Below, piece by piece: positions 20,299-30,822 of a stretch of 64,000 nucleotides of DNA; position 1 is the first letter of the stretch, and the number at the start of each line of letters is the position of its first letter. This stretch comes from Ligustrum vulgare (lineage: Eukaryota > Streptophyta > Magnoliopsida > Lamiales > Oleaceae): positions 24,000,139 through 24,064,138 of the forward strand of contig OY743168.1 in assembly GCA_963555705.1 (NCBI GenBank), written 5' to 3'. The notes under the pieces were generated by a model. It made no database searches, was not told the origin of the DNA, and saw only the letters and a program-made list of their open reading frames with translations. A program made the translations under genes and the position numbers.

Positions 20299-23200
20299 TG
20301 TAGCGCCACGAGTTCCGTATACCCGATTCACTACGTCATTTTCTGTCTAATTTTTTTCGAATAATATTTTTGCGGAAGAAATAATTGAAATTCATTTTTG
20401 GCAACATTAAATAAACTGTAATGGCCGCTAAAATTGAAAACATTTATGAAACCATTTGAAATAGTAAATCGAACCATTAATATTGTAAAGAAATTGCCAA
20501 TATCATAATTTCTCAAATAAATGAACTTCTCTAAATTATTCGATTGTTTGGAAAATACGGAAATCATTAACGTCAAACTTTCAACCGTTCAACGATTATT
20601 GCCACCATCATTCATCGCTCGCCACCGTCTCCAAAATCTACAAAACTGTTAAAAAGTAGGGTGAGTATTTCATGGGGGAAATACTCAGTAGACTCATCGC
20701 AAATTAATTTAATTTATAAGATGATTAAACACATAAATCCCGGCTCTTTATAAAACGGGCATTGATAGAGCTTCTTTATAAAACTGCTCTTGATAAAACT
20801 CATATTGTGCATTACAGCACGGGACATATTTTGCAAATCATAGGCTCTTTGAAAATAGCTCTTTGAAAACAGCTCTTTGAAAACCATATACTTATAAAAA
20901 CATTTTAATTATGCCAAGCATAATTTCTTTTGAAAGCATAACATAAGATAGGATTGAAATCCTCATAAACATAAGGAGACACAAGAACTTTACCGAACTT
21001 AGGTGGCAAGAATTCTTTATGCAGTAAAATCATAATAACAGTAAGTTTTCATCATAACATAGGATAAGATCGAAATCCTCATAAATATAAGAATTTTACC
21101 GAACTTAGGTGGCAAGAATTCTTATGTAGTAAGTATACCAAGCATAATTTTCTGAAATTCATAGGGATCAATTGCATCATAACATAAGATAGGATCGAAA
21201 TCCTCATAAACATATGCGACAGGAATTTTACCGAACTTAGGTGGCAAATCCTCATAAACATATGGAAACATAGGAATTTTACCGAACTTCGTGGCAAATC
21301 CTCATAAACATAGGAGACACAAGAATGTTACCGAACTTCGTGGCAAGAATTCTTATGTGTAGCGCTACTAAAACTCCGGTCCCCTTAACATATCATAACT
21401 TATCATATGGGACCCATAACAATCTTGGTAGATTGATTTCATAGCAATGATCCAAAAAAACATTTTCGTGAAGCATAGGGTATACTTACTTTTCGTAAAA
21501 ACATAAAGTATATTTTCTTTTCATAAAAACATACTTACTCTTCATAAAAACATAAGGTATATTTACCTTTCATAAAAACATACTTGCTTTTCTTAAAAAT
21601 TGACTTTCACAAGTCACATGACATTCATATGAAATCATAATTTAAATCAATTAATAAGTGCGAGTCTACCTCAAATCCGACGAGTGCAAAGTTGAGCGGG
21701 AATGACTTCAATTTCTTTAAATTCTCCGTACGCTTCGTCTTAGCCAATAAGTCACTTTAGTCTATCGAATATATAGTTCAAAATGATAAATTATAATTTG
21801 AGGACTAAAATTGATGTTTTGAAAGTTGAGGGACTAAAATGAATACTTTTGATAGTTGAGGGACTAAAATGAATATTTTGAAAGTTGAGGGATTTAAAAT
21901 GAATACTTTTGAAACTTGGGCTTAAAAGTAAATCAACAGTGACTGAAATAATAGATTTTGAAAATGAAAGGGCTGATTAAAACTCATTTAAAACTTTGGG
22001 GGCTGAAATGGATAACTTAAAAAATTGAGGACTGATTTGAAAACCTTTTAAAACTTCAGGGACTGACGCGCAAATTTTGAAAGTTATTAAATATTTCAGA
22101 TTCTCATTTCTCTCTCTCACTTTACTGTCTCTCACTCACTCACACTCGCACGACCAGAGAAGAAACGGGGCGGAGGAGGCGAAACCAATTCAAAATCCGA
22201 CCTTCAGCCGGTGACTCGCCGGCGCAACACCGGCGGGATTAGTAGCAAGTGACGGTGTACAAAAGGCTGGGTTTTTGGGGGGCTGATTTGTGCGAGACTG
22301 TCGCAGAATCAAAGTGAAATCGAAACTCAAATTTCGAACTTAGGGCTGCGTTCTTACGGCGGTGATTGAGGTAAGTCTTGGGCTTGACTTAATCTGAGTT
22401 TTGGGTTTGTTTTATGGTTGTATGATGGTGATGGTGTTTTGGGTTCTCGACTGAGGTTGGGTGCGGGGAAAGTGATGATGGAGATGATGATGATGTTGGG
22501 TGTTTGAAAATGGAGAATTGAATTTGTGATCTGCAAATTGGTGGTGATGGAACTAATTCCGGTGGTGGTTTAACCTATGGTAGCCAGTTATGCATTGAAT
22601 TGGATGAAGCTGAAATGGAGGAAAACTGGGAGGAAGCTGGCCGGTTATGGAGGTTTTGATGTTGATTTGGCTGTGGTTCATTTGATGATTGCAGAGGTTT
22701 GGGATGTTGGCTGCGGTGGTAGAATTGAATGGTTTGGGCAGTGTGGTTTCTTGGATAGGCAGTGAACTTGGTTTGATTGTTGGTTTGGTTGAGTGGCTGT
22801 TTTGGTGATGATAACCGTGGTTCCGGCAGTGGTGGTATTGTGGCTGACCGGTGGTGACTGATTGAGGATTGGTTTGTTTGATTGAGCACTGGTGACTGGG
22901 GTGGTGGAGACTGTTGCTGCAAATGGGGTTGGTGATGATGGACGGTGTTGGTTTGATTTACAGATTGGAAATTGAGTTTGTTTTCTTGAAATTGTGTGGA
23001 TTGATGATAATGGAATGGCTGCGTGAGATGGTAGTGAAAGGTGGGAATGGAGACTGAATTATTACTTGAATGTGATTTGTGATGAAAGGGATGTTATAAT
23101 GATGAATTGGAATGGTGGTAGGTGTAGTTGGTGAGATGATGCTGGGTATTTGCTCTTGGCCGAGTGATGATTATGATGATAATGATGGTGTGTGCCCATG

Positions 23201-23832
23201 TTGAAGATACTTTGGTGATGGTGTAATGAAGTGGAAAGAGTGAAAAATAATAGAACATGTATATATCATCATTATGTTCTTGAACCATAATGATGGTTGT
23301 TTTTGGTGGACAAAGAAAAGGAAGGAGGAGAAAACGTGGGGGCTAAAAATGGAGTGTAAAGATGGAGTTTGCACATGGAAGGATGATGAAATTGTGTAGA
23401 GATTAGTTGGAAATGCTTTGGTGTTTGTATAATGATATGGAATATGAAAATAGAAAATAGATATAAAATTTTATATATATAATGATGATGTTTTTATGTA
23501 AACAATTGTACTAAAACTGATATATTTTGGACTGGAAATAAATTTGAGAATAAATTGAATTACGTATTTGGACTTGAAATAATTTAAATAAGGAAAATTG
23601 AGATATTTTAATAAATTTGGAATTCAAAATGATTTTGAAAATAATACTTTAAAATAACATAATTTTAGAAATTCGGATTTTAATTTAAAATCGAACAAAT
23701 TCGATATTTCTTGACTTGGCTAGACGAATCCGTCGCGGCGTTAACTTCAAAATAATGGGTGAAATAGTAGCGACACAATTTTCTAAATATTAAAATAATT
23801 ATAAAATTGCGTAAAAATTCTGGGTCGCTATA
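20299..23832 (-). mobile_element. Left (3') LTR of the LARD element
   Basis: 3,534 bp. By eye it differs from the right LTR by five substitutions and one 14-bp block (CTCTTTGAAAATAG near 20,846) present only here. Plus-strand features include a CT-rich block (22,100-22,140), a GC-rich exon-like stretch and GAG/GTAAGT at 22,368-22,376, then a TG-rich region to 23,300. Confidence 0.92.
20930..22075. repeat. Two sets of short tandem repeats inside the LTR
   Basis: At 20,930-21,345, four to five units of about 50-90 bp repeat TTTTACCGAACTTAGGTGGC and ATCCTCATAAACATA. At 21,790-22,075, units of about 30 bp repeat TTGAGGGACTAAAATGAATA with variations. The same repeats recur in the right LTR (27,930-28,330 and 28,775-29,060). 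Confidence 0.85.
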
Positions 23833-23870
23833 ATCTTACCCCCTTAAAATAATTTCGTCCTCGAAATTAA
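23833..23870 (-). other. Polypurine tract and 3' end signal of the LARD element
   Basis: On the minus strand the interior ends TTCGAGGACGAAATTATTTT and then AAGGGGGTAAGAT directly before the LTR. This GAGGACGAA-plus-PPT arrangement is typical for Del/Tekay-like Ty3/gypsy elements. Confidence 0.8.
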
Positions 23871-24584
23871 ACTTACTTGATCTTATGATTTCTGAATACT
23901 TAATCAGAATCTCTTCTTCTTCTTCTCTTATGTAGCATCATTGCTACCATATTTAACCTAACCATATTTAACCCACTGGACTTTGACTAAATGCATCACT
24001 TTGTTTTCTTAAGACATGGACTTTTCTATCAATAATAGACATATGTGTCTACTCATAATTTCTAAAATTTCAACAAATTTTTACTGACATATCATATCAT
24101 AATAATTTTTCCTTTCTTCTTATCATCGAATATTCCCAAAATAATCAAAGAATTACCTGAATATTCTCCCTACGTAATATACCCAATAACATATCAATAT
24201 AATATCATCAACTTATCATTCCAATATTTGTAACCCAAAAATTCATTAAACAAATATCTCCCAAACTAAGATTCTTTACTTAATTGTCACCACATTTCCT
24301 GCAAAGTATTTCTTTCACTTGTATATACGTATGAACTCTAATTCGATACGGTCTTCAATTCACTTTCACGTCTTCCCGTATTATTTCTATACCTTGATTA
24401 TTATATCAAAATATCAGTACCCAAAATCCAAGAAAAATATTTCATATCTCAAATCTCATCATCAAATCTTTCTTTTATCAAGAAAGTGAACGGCGCATTA
24501 ATTCTTGTCTCCTCTTTTCCATTATTTTATTCCATGCTTTCTTACTGTAACACAAATCACGCGGATTCATTCATATCCTTGCGC
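23871..24584. other. AT-rich interior of the LARD element
   Basis: No ORF of interest. Its 3' part on the plus strand is the likely upstream region of the Cys-rich ORF. Confidence 0.4.
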
Positions 24585-24593
24585 TTTTAAATA
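24585..24593 (+). promoter_or_regulatory. TATA-like box before the Cys-rich ORF
   Basis: TTTTAAATA, 34 bp before the ATG at 24,627. The distance leaves only a very short leader, so a start further upstream is also possible. The LOG ORF has a similar box. Confidence 0.35.
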
Positions 24594-24626
24594 GTTCATG
24601 CTGGGAAGAGGTTGAATCATCAAACA

Positions 24627-25043
24627 ATGGATATCATCCTTTCTAACATTCGCAAGTATTATTCCAGTCTTCCTATGAATGATCTGAGAAAGATCTATAG
24701 AATAAGGCTCGAAAGATTGAGGTTGCTAATGGCTCTTGATATTCCAGAAGATGTTCGCTGGTTGATAGAAGCAAAGGTTCGACTATCTGGTGAATTACCA
24801 TCAACATTTCCAAAGCACATGCCTGGTTTAGGCAAAAGCACGTTTGCAAAGAAACGAAGAGCAAAAAGACTGGGTGGTTGCTACAAATGTGCTCGTTGGA
24901 ACTGTAATACACGTTGCAAATCAGTAGGATATTCTTCTACTAATCGGGATGATAAAATCGAATTCATAAAGGGTGGACTGAGTAAGGAGTCTTTGGATGA
25001 TATTCGACTGACTCTTGAGACGCACCCAAGTGGTTATGTATAA
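24627..25043 (+). CDS. Small basic cysteine-rich protein, resembles viral nucleic-acid-binding proteins
   Basis: 138 codons from ATG (MDIILSNIRKYYSSL) to TAA. A TTG 15 bases upstream is in frame but an unlikely start. An N-terminal helical, Arg/Leu-rich half is followed by a basic patch (FAKKRRAKR, about residues 73-81) and a C-X2-C-X4-C-X3-C cluster (CYKCARWNCNTRC, about residues 85-97), the layout of a small zinc-binding nucleic-acid-binding protein. The order of basic patch, cysteine cluster and following FI-x-x-G recalls the cysteine-rich nucleic-acid-binding proteins of carlaviruses and allexiviruses (Viral_NABP family). That is a pattern-level impression and no search was run. It lies on the strand opposite to the element, 435 bp before the LOG ORF, and is undamaged. 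Confidence 0.55.
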   Translation: MDIILSNIRKYYSSLPMNDLRKIYRIRLERLRLLMALDIPEDVRWLIEAKVRLSGELPSTFPKHMPGLGKSTFAKKRRAKRLGGCYKCARWNCNTRCKSVGYSSTNRDDKIEFIKGGLSKESLDDIRLTLETHPSGYV

Positions 25044-25394
25044 CGTGAACTTCTCTCCTTATACGCTCAGTTTAACGAGGACAAAAATCGTTATAGTCTC
25101 CAAAATATAATATCGAAAGATCCTGTTTGCCAGTCTGTTTTACAAAATGAGGCTTCTGGCAGTTCAGCAATGATATAAGGTAAATCTTTTAAAATATTTT
25201 GCTGCTTTCTTTAACGCGTTTTGGAAATAAAAAATATTTTTCCTTTCTCGAGGTTTGATAAAGCTGGAAATAAAATATTTAATCGCCGAAAGGTGACAGC
25301 CTCGATACGATAAAATTTTCAAAAGTGGGCTGATTTTGTCAAAAGTAAATCTTTACTTTTTCAGAATCAATCAAAAACAGTAAATTTTTCCGGC

Positions 25395-25403
25395 TTTAAA
25401 TAG
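25395..25403 (+). promoter_or_regulatory. TATA box of the LOG cargo gene
   Basis: TTTAAATAG, 83 bp before the LOG ATG, which predicts a leader of about 50 nt. It lies in a GGCTTTAAATAGCC palindrome. Confidence 0.5.
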
Positions 25404-25477
25404 CCAAACATATTTCATAGTTCAGGCATCCCAAAATCACATCTTCTTCGTAAGTTTTCCCTTCTTTACTATCAAAG

Positions 25478-26044
25478 ATGGAAGCACCAAAACTTCGACA
25501 GATCAAAACTATTTGTGTATTTTGTGGATCAAAAGTAGGGAAAGGCTTCGGTTATCTAGAAGCGGCTGTAGATCTTGGAAAGAAACTGGGGGAAAAAGGT
25601 ATCACTCTTGTATATGGGGGTGGTAGCAGTGGTCTAATGGGTTGTGTTTCCCAATCTGCTCTTGCAGAGAAATCAAAAGTAATCGGTGTCATACCTGTCC
25701 CTTTGGTGGATGTTGCAGGCAAAACACGAGGGCATGAAGTTCAAACCTTATCCATCCATGAACGCATAACTTGTATGCTATATGGTTCTGATGCCTTTAT
25801 AGCCCTGCCCGGAGGTTTTGGTACCTTAGAAGAAATCTTTAACATTACCTCGTGGGCTCAACTAGATCTCCATACTAAGCCTATTGGGCTTCTGAATGTT
25901 AACAATTTCTTTGATGGTTTGTTAACCTTTCTTGATTATGCTGTGGAACAGGGATTCATCTCTCCATTTTCCAGAAGGCTTCTTATTTCTGCTCCTACTA
26001 TTGATGAACTACTGGATAAGCTGCAGTCATATATCTCAATATAA
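25478..26044 (+). CDS. LOG-like: LOG-family cytokinin riboside 5'-monophosphate phosphoribohydrolase, intronless
   Basis: 188 residues from ATG to TAA, close to the usual 180-240 of the family. LOG enzymes remove ribose 5'-phosphate from cytokinin nucleotides and release active cytokinin in the cytosol. The Rossmann-like fold is visible: ICVFCGSKVGKGFGYLEAA (12-30), LVYGGGSSGLMG (44-55), the diagnostic PGGFGTLEE (111-119) and WAQLDLHTKPIGLLN (126-140). The catalytic arginine (R96 in HERITCM) and the glutamates of the PGG motif are kept. The lysine usually next to that arginine is isoleucine here, so activity is uncertain. Plant LOG genes normally have several introns and this copy has none, so it probably derives from an mRNA. 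It lies antisense to the retrotransposon, has its own TATA box and a poly(A) signal at 26,453, and shows no stop or frameshift. Confidence 0.92.
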   Translation: MEAPKLRQIKTICVFCGSKVGKGFGYLEAAVDLGKKLGEKGITLVYGGGSSGLMGCVSQSALAEKSKVIGVIPVPLVDVAGKTRGHEVQTLSIHERITCMLYGSDAFIALPGGFGTLEEIFNITSWAQLDLHTKPIGLLNVNNFFDGLLTFLDYAVEQGFISPFSRRLLISAPTIDELLDKLQSYISI

Positions 26045-26470
26045 GATCCAGCAGGAGTTAAAATAGATTGGTCGCAAGGAAGGGGAATCAAGCGAAAATG
26101 GAGTCCGGTTAATGTAAATTTAACTCTTTGAATCTTAGAATAGGTGGGGGTAGAGTACGGAGTATTCTCACTCTCGAGACACCCCTCCATTTACTAGGAT
26201 TTCCTTAATGTTTAAATCTTGTGTGTACCTCAAAGGTTCCAGGTGGTAGATTACGGAGTATTCTTACTCTCGAAACACACCTCTTTGAAGGTTTCTTTAT
26301 TTTCCTCAAAAGATCAGAGGTGGTAGGATACGGCTACTCCGGAAACACATCTCTCATTTTGAGGATTATCCCATGCTTCTCTCGTTTGCTTTTGTGTGTT
26401 TCATGAATTTCCTTTCCAGTGTGACTCTTGTGTGTTCTCCTTATGAGAAAATAATAAAATTTCTGTTATC
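26045..26470 (+). other. LOG 3' UTR with three imperfect repeats and poly(A) signal
   Basis: Units starting near 26,149, 26,245 and 26,322 repeat GGTAGA-TACGGAGTATTCT and CTCTCGAAACACACCTCT. AATAAA at 26,453-26,458 is a plausible poly(A) signal. Downstream to 27,283 the interior is AT-rich with no feature recognised. Confidence 0.6.
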
Positions 26471-27283
26471 ATCTACTAAATCTCGTTTGTGATGTAAATG
26501 AACTTGCATGTCTAACCTTAATTCTTTAGTAGATGCTTATCATATCATGCTCTTAATTTCAATTGATAAAATTCTGAACAGAGTCTCCCTTGTAATTTGG
26601 ACTTATCCCAAAACATAAGCATACTTCATAACTCACAATAACAAATAACTCCACATTTGATCACAACGATCTAAAATATTGAAAACGATTCCAACACTTC
26701 AATATCATCAAAAATATCTCATAATTCCATTCATAATTCCTCAACATAACAATTTCAAATCATATTTTTTTCAATATCACAATATCATTTCCTTCCATAC
26801 CTTAATTGGCTCAAAAGATTACTCATACTTATAAATATATGCCATGTCTAAAATCAATTATGCAAAGTCCATCTAGGGTTCATCATTTCTAACTCGAGGA
26901 CAAAAATTATTTAAAAATCATTCTTAAATCATATTATTCCCATTATGCTCAACACTCGTTTTCTTTCTTAAAAATTTTCTCATAATCATACATTAAAGCA
27001 TATAAGTTATGACAAAGCATAACAACATCATTATTTTCGAAGAAATACATTCTTATTTCTCATAAATCATAAGTATCCGAAATACTCTTCATTCTTTCTC
27101 ATAAATCAATAAAATGAGTATTCGAAATACTGAAATAACTTTAAACATCATAAACTTCTTTACCTCGGAGTTGGTGGAACGAATGATGGCAGTGGCAATC
27201 TTCATCAATAAAAATCTTATAATGGAAAATATTTCTTAAAATTCTTTTTGAAAATTTTACCAGTCTACAGAAACGCAGACTAT

Positions 27284-27294
27284 CTCTGATACCA
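27284..27294 (-). other. Primer-binding site of the LARD element
   Basis: TGGTATCAGAG on the minus strand, three bases inside the right LTR. It fixes the orientation of the element as minus. Confidence 0.9.
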
Positions 27295-27297
27295 ACT

Positions 27298-30200
27298 TGT
27301 AGCGCCCCGAGTTCCGTATACCCGATTCACTACGTCATTTTCTGTCTAATTTTTTTCGAATAATATTTTTGCGGAAGAAATAATTGAAATTCATTTTTGG
27401 CAACATTAAATAAACTGTAATGGCCGCTAAAATTGAAAACATTTATGAAACCATTTGAAATAGTAAATCTAACCATTAATATTGTAAAGAAATTGTCAAT
27501 ATCATAATTTCTCAAATAAATGAACTTCTCTAAATTATTCGATTGTTTGGAAAATACGGAAATCATTAACGTCAAACTTTCAACCGTTCAACGATTATTG
27601 CCACCATCATTCATCGCTCGCCACCGTCTCCAAAATCTGCAAAACTGTTAAAAAGTAGGGTGAGTATTTCATGGGGGAAATACTCAGTAGACTCATCGCA
27701 AATTAATTTAATTTATAAGATGATTAAACACATAAATCCCGGCTCTTTATAAAACGGGCATTGATAGAGCTTCTTTATAAAACTGCTCTTGATAAAACTC
27801 ATATTGTGCATTACAGCACGGGACATATTTTGCAAATCATAGGCTCTTTGAAAACAGCTCTTTGAAAACCATATACTTATAAAAACATTTTAATTATGCC
27901 AAGCATAATTTCTTTTGAAAGCATAACATAAGATAGGATTGAAATCCTCATAAACATAAGGAGACTCAAGAACTTTACCGAACTTAGGTGGCAAGAATTC
28001 TTTATGCAGTAAAATCATAATAACAGTAAGTTTTCATCATAACATAGGATAAGATCGAAATCCTCATAAATATAAGAATTTTACCGAACTTAGGTGGCAA
28101 GAATTCTTATGTAGTAAGTATACCAAGCATAATTTTCTGAAATTCATAGGGATCAATTGCATCATAACATAAGATAGGATCGAAATCCTCATAAACATAT
28201 GCGACAGGAATTTTACCGAACTTAGGTGGCAAATCCTCATAAACATATGGAAACATAGGAATTTTACCGAACTTCGTGGCAAATCCTCATAAACATAGGA
28301 GACACAAGAATGTTACCGAACTTCGTGGCAAGAATTCTTATGTGTAGCGCTACTAAAACTCCGGTCCCCTTAACATATCATAACTTATCATATGGGACCC
28401 ATAACAATCTTGGTAGATTGATTTCATAGCAATGATCCAAAAAAACATTTTCGTGAAGCATAGGGTATACTTACTTTTCGTAAAAACATAAAGTATATTT
28501 TCTTTTCATAAAAACATACTTACTCTTCATAAAAACATAAGGTATATTTACCTTTCATAAAAACATACTTGCTTTTCTTAAAAATTGACTTTCACAAGTC
28601 ACATGACATTCATATGAAATCATAATTTAAATCAATTAATAAGTGCGAGTCTACCTCAAATCCGACGAGTGCAAAGTTGAGCGGGAATGACTTCAATTTC
28701 TTTAAATTCTCCGTACGCTTCGTCTTAGCCAATAAGTCACTTTAGTCTATCGAATATATAGTTCAAAATGATAAATTATAATTTGAGGACTAAAATTGAT
28801 GTTTTGAAAGTTGAGGGACTAAAATGAATACTTTTGATAGTTGAGGGACTAAAATGAATATTTTGAAAGTTGAGGGATTTAAAATGAATACTTTTGAAAC
28901 TTGGGCTTAAAAGTAAATCAACAGTGACTGAAATAATAGATTTTGAAAATGAAAGGGCTGATTAAAACTCATTTAAAACTTTGGGGGCTGAAATGGATAA
29001 CTTAAAAAATTGAGGACTGATTTGAAAACCTTTTAAAACTTCAGGGACTGACGCGCAAATTTTGAAAGTTATTAAATATTTCAGATTCTCATTTCTCTCT
29101 CTCACTTTACTGTCTCTCACTCACTCACACTCGCACGACCAGAGAAGAAACGGGGCGGAGGAGGCGAAACCAATTCAAAATCCGACCTTCAGCCGGTGAC
29201 TCGCCGGCGCAACACCGGCGGGATTAGTAGCAAGTGACGGTGTACAAAAGGCTGGGTTTTTGGGGGGCTGATTTGTGCGAGACTGTCGCAGAATCAAAGT
29301 GAAATCGAAACTCAAATTTCGAACTTAGGGCTGCGTTCTTACGGCGGTGATTGAGGTAAGTCTTGGGCTTGACTTAATCTGAGTTTTGGGTTTGTTTTAT
29401 GGTTGTATGATGGTGATGGTGTTTTGGGTTCTCGACTGAGGTTGGGTGCGGGGAAAGTGATGATGGAGATGATGATGATGTTGGGTGTTTGAAAATGGAG
29501 AATTGAATTTGTGATCTGCAAATTGGTGGTGATGGAACTAATTCCGGTGGTGGTTTAACCTATGGTAGCCAGTTATGCATTGAATTGGATGAAGCTGAAA
29601 TGGAGGAAAACTGGGAGGAAGCTGGCCGGTTATGGAGGTTTTGATGTTGATTTGGCTGTGGTTCATTTGATGATTGCAGAGGTTTGGGATGTTGGCTGCG
29701 GTGGTAGAATTGAATGGTTTGGGCAGTGTGGTTTCTTGGATAGGCAGTGAACTTGGTTTGATTGTTGGTTTGGTTGAGTGGCTGTTTTGGTGATGATAAC
29801 CGTGGTTCCGGCAGTGGTGGTATTGTGGCTGACCGGTGGTGACTGATTGAGGATTGGTTTGTTTGATTGAGCACTGGTGACTGGGGTGGTGGAGACTGTT
29901 GCTGCAAATGGGGTTGGTGATGATGGACGGTGTTGGTTTGATTTACAGATTGGAAATTGAGTTTGTTTTCTTGAAATTGTGTGGATTGATGATAATGGAA
30001 TGGCTGCGTGAGATGGTAGTGAAAGGTGGGAATGGAGACTGAATTATTACTTGAATGTGATTTGTGATGAAAGGGATGTTATAATGATGAATTGGAATGG
30101 TGGTAGGTGTAGTTGGTGAGATGATGCTGGGTATTTGCTCTTGGCCGAGTGATGATTATGATGATAATGATGGTGTGTGCCCATGTTGAAGATACTTTGG

Positions 30201-30817
30201 TGATGGTGTAATGAAGTGGAAAGAGTGAAAAATAATAGAACATGTATATATCATCATTATGTTCTTGAACCATAATGATGGTTGTTTTTGGTGGACAAAG
30301 AAAAGGAAGGAGGAGAAAACGTGGGGGCTAAAAATGGAGTGTAAAGATGGAGTTTGCACATGGAAGGATGATGAAATTGTGTAGAGATTAGTTGGAAATG
30401 CTTTGGTGTTTGTATAATGATATGGAATATGAAAATAGAAAATAGATATAAAATTTTATATATATAATGATGATGTTTTTATGTAAACAATTGTACTAAA
30501 ACTGATATATTTTGGACTGGAAATAAATTTGAGAATAAATTGAATTACGTATTTGGACTTGAAATAATTTAAATAAGGAAAATTGAGATATTTTAATAAA
30601 TTTGGAATTCAAAATGATTTTGAAAATAATACTTTAAAATAACATAATTTTAGAAATTCGGATTTTAATTTAAAATCGAACAAATTCGATATTTCTTGAC
30701 TTGGCTAGACGAATCCGTCGCGGCGTTAACTTCAAAATAATGGGTGAAATAGTAGCGACACAATTTTCTAAATATTAAAATAATTATAAAATTGCGTAAA
30801 AATTCTGGGTCGCTATA
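27298..30817 (-). mobile_element. Right (5') LTR of the LARD element
   Basis: 3,520 bp, nearly identical to the left LTR. On the minus strand it starts TATAGCGACCC (T-A in place of T-G; both LTRs share this change) and ends GGGGCGCTACA. Plus-strand GAG/GTAAGT is at 29,353-29,361. Confidence 0.92.
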
Positions 30818-30822
30818 ATAGG

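Larger units (their letters stand above)
20299..30817 (-). mobile_element. LARD-type LTR retrotransposon with antisense LOG and Cys-rich cargo genes
   Basis: Complete element: LTRs 20,299-23,832 and 27,298-30,817, flanked by perfect 5-bp ATAGG duplications (20,294-20,298 and 30,818-30,822) in gypsy-1 RNase H. The PBS on the minus strand (27,284-27,294) and the PPT (23,833-23,852) show that it runs from right to left. LTR length, end motifs and the GAGGACGAA ... AAGGGGGTAAGA region before the 3' LTR resemble Del/Tekay-type Ty3/gypsy elements. The 3,465-bp interior has no gag, protease, RT or integrase, which fits a large retrotransposon derivative moved by a partner element. The plus strand of the interior instead holds two intact ORFs (24,627-25,043 and 25,478-26,044). 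Confidence 0.9.

Noticed and set aside
22354..23374. Open frames in the LTR (Pro/Gln- and Ile/His-rich), repeated at 29,339-30,359
   Set aside because: They come from the TG-rich block of the LTR; composition is repetitive and no gag or pol similarity is visible.
24598..24610. ATGCTGGGAAGAG shared between 24,598 and 33,112, before two unrelated ORFs
   Set aside because: A 13-bp match is expected by chance in a window of this size, and the flanks do not extend it.
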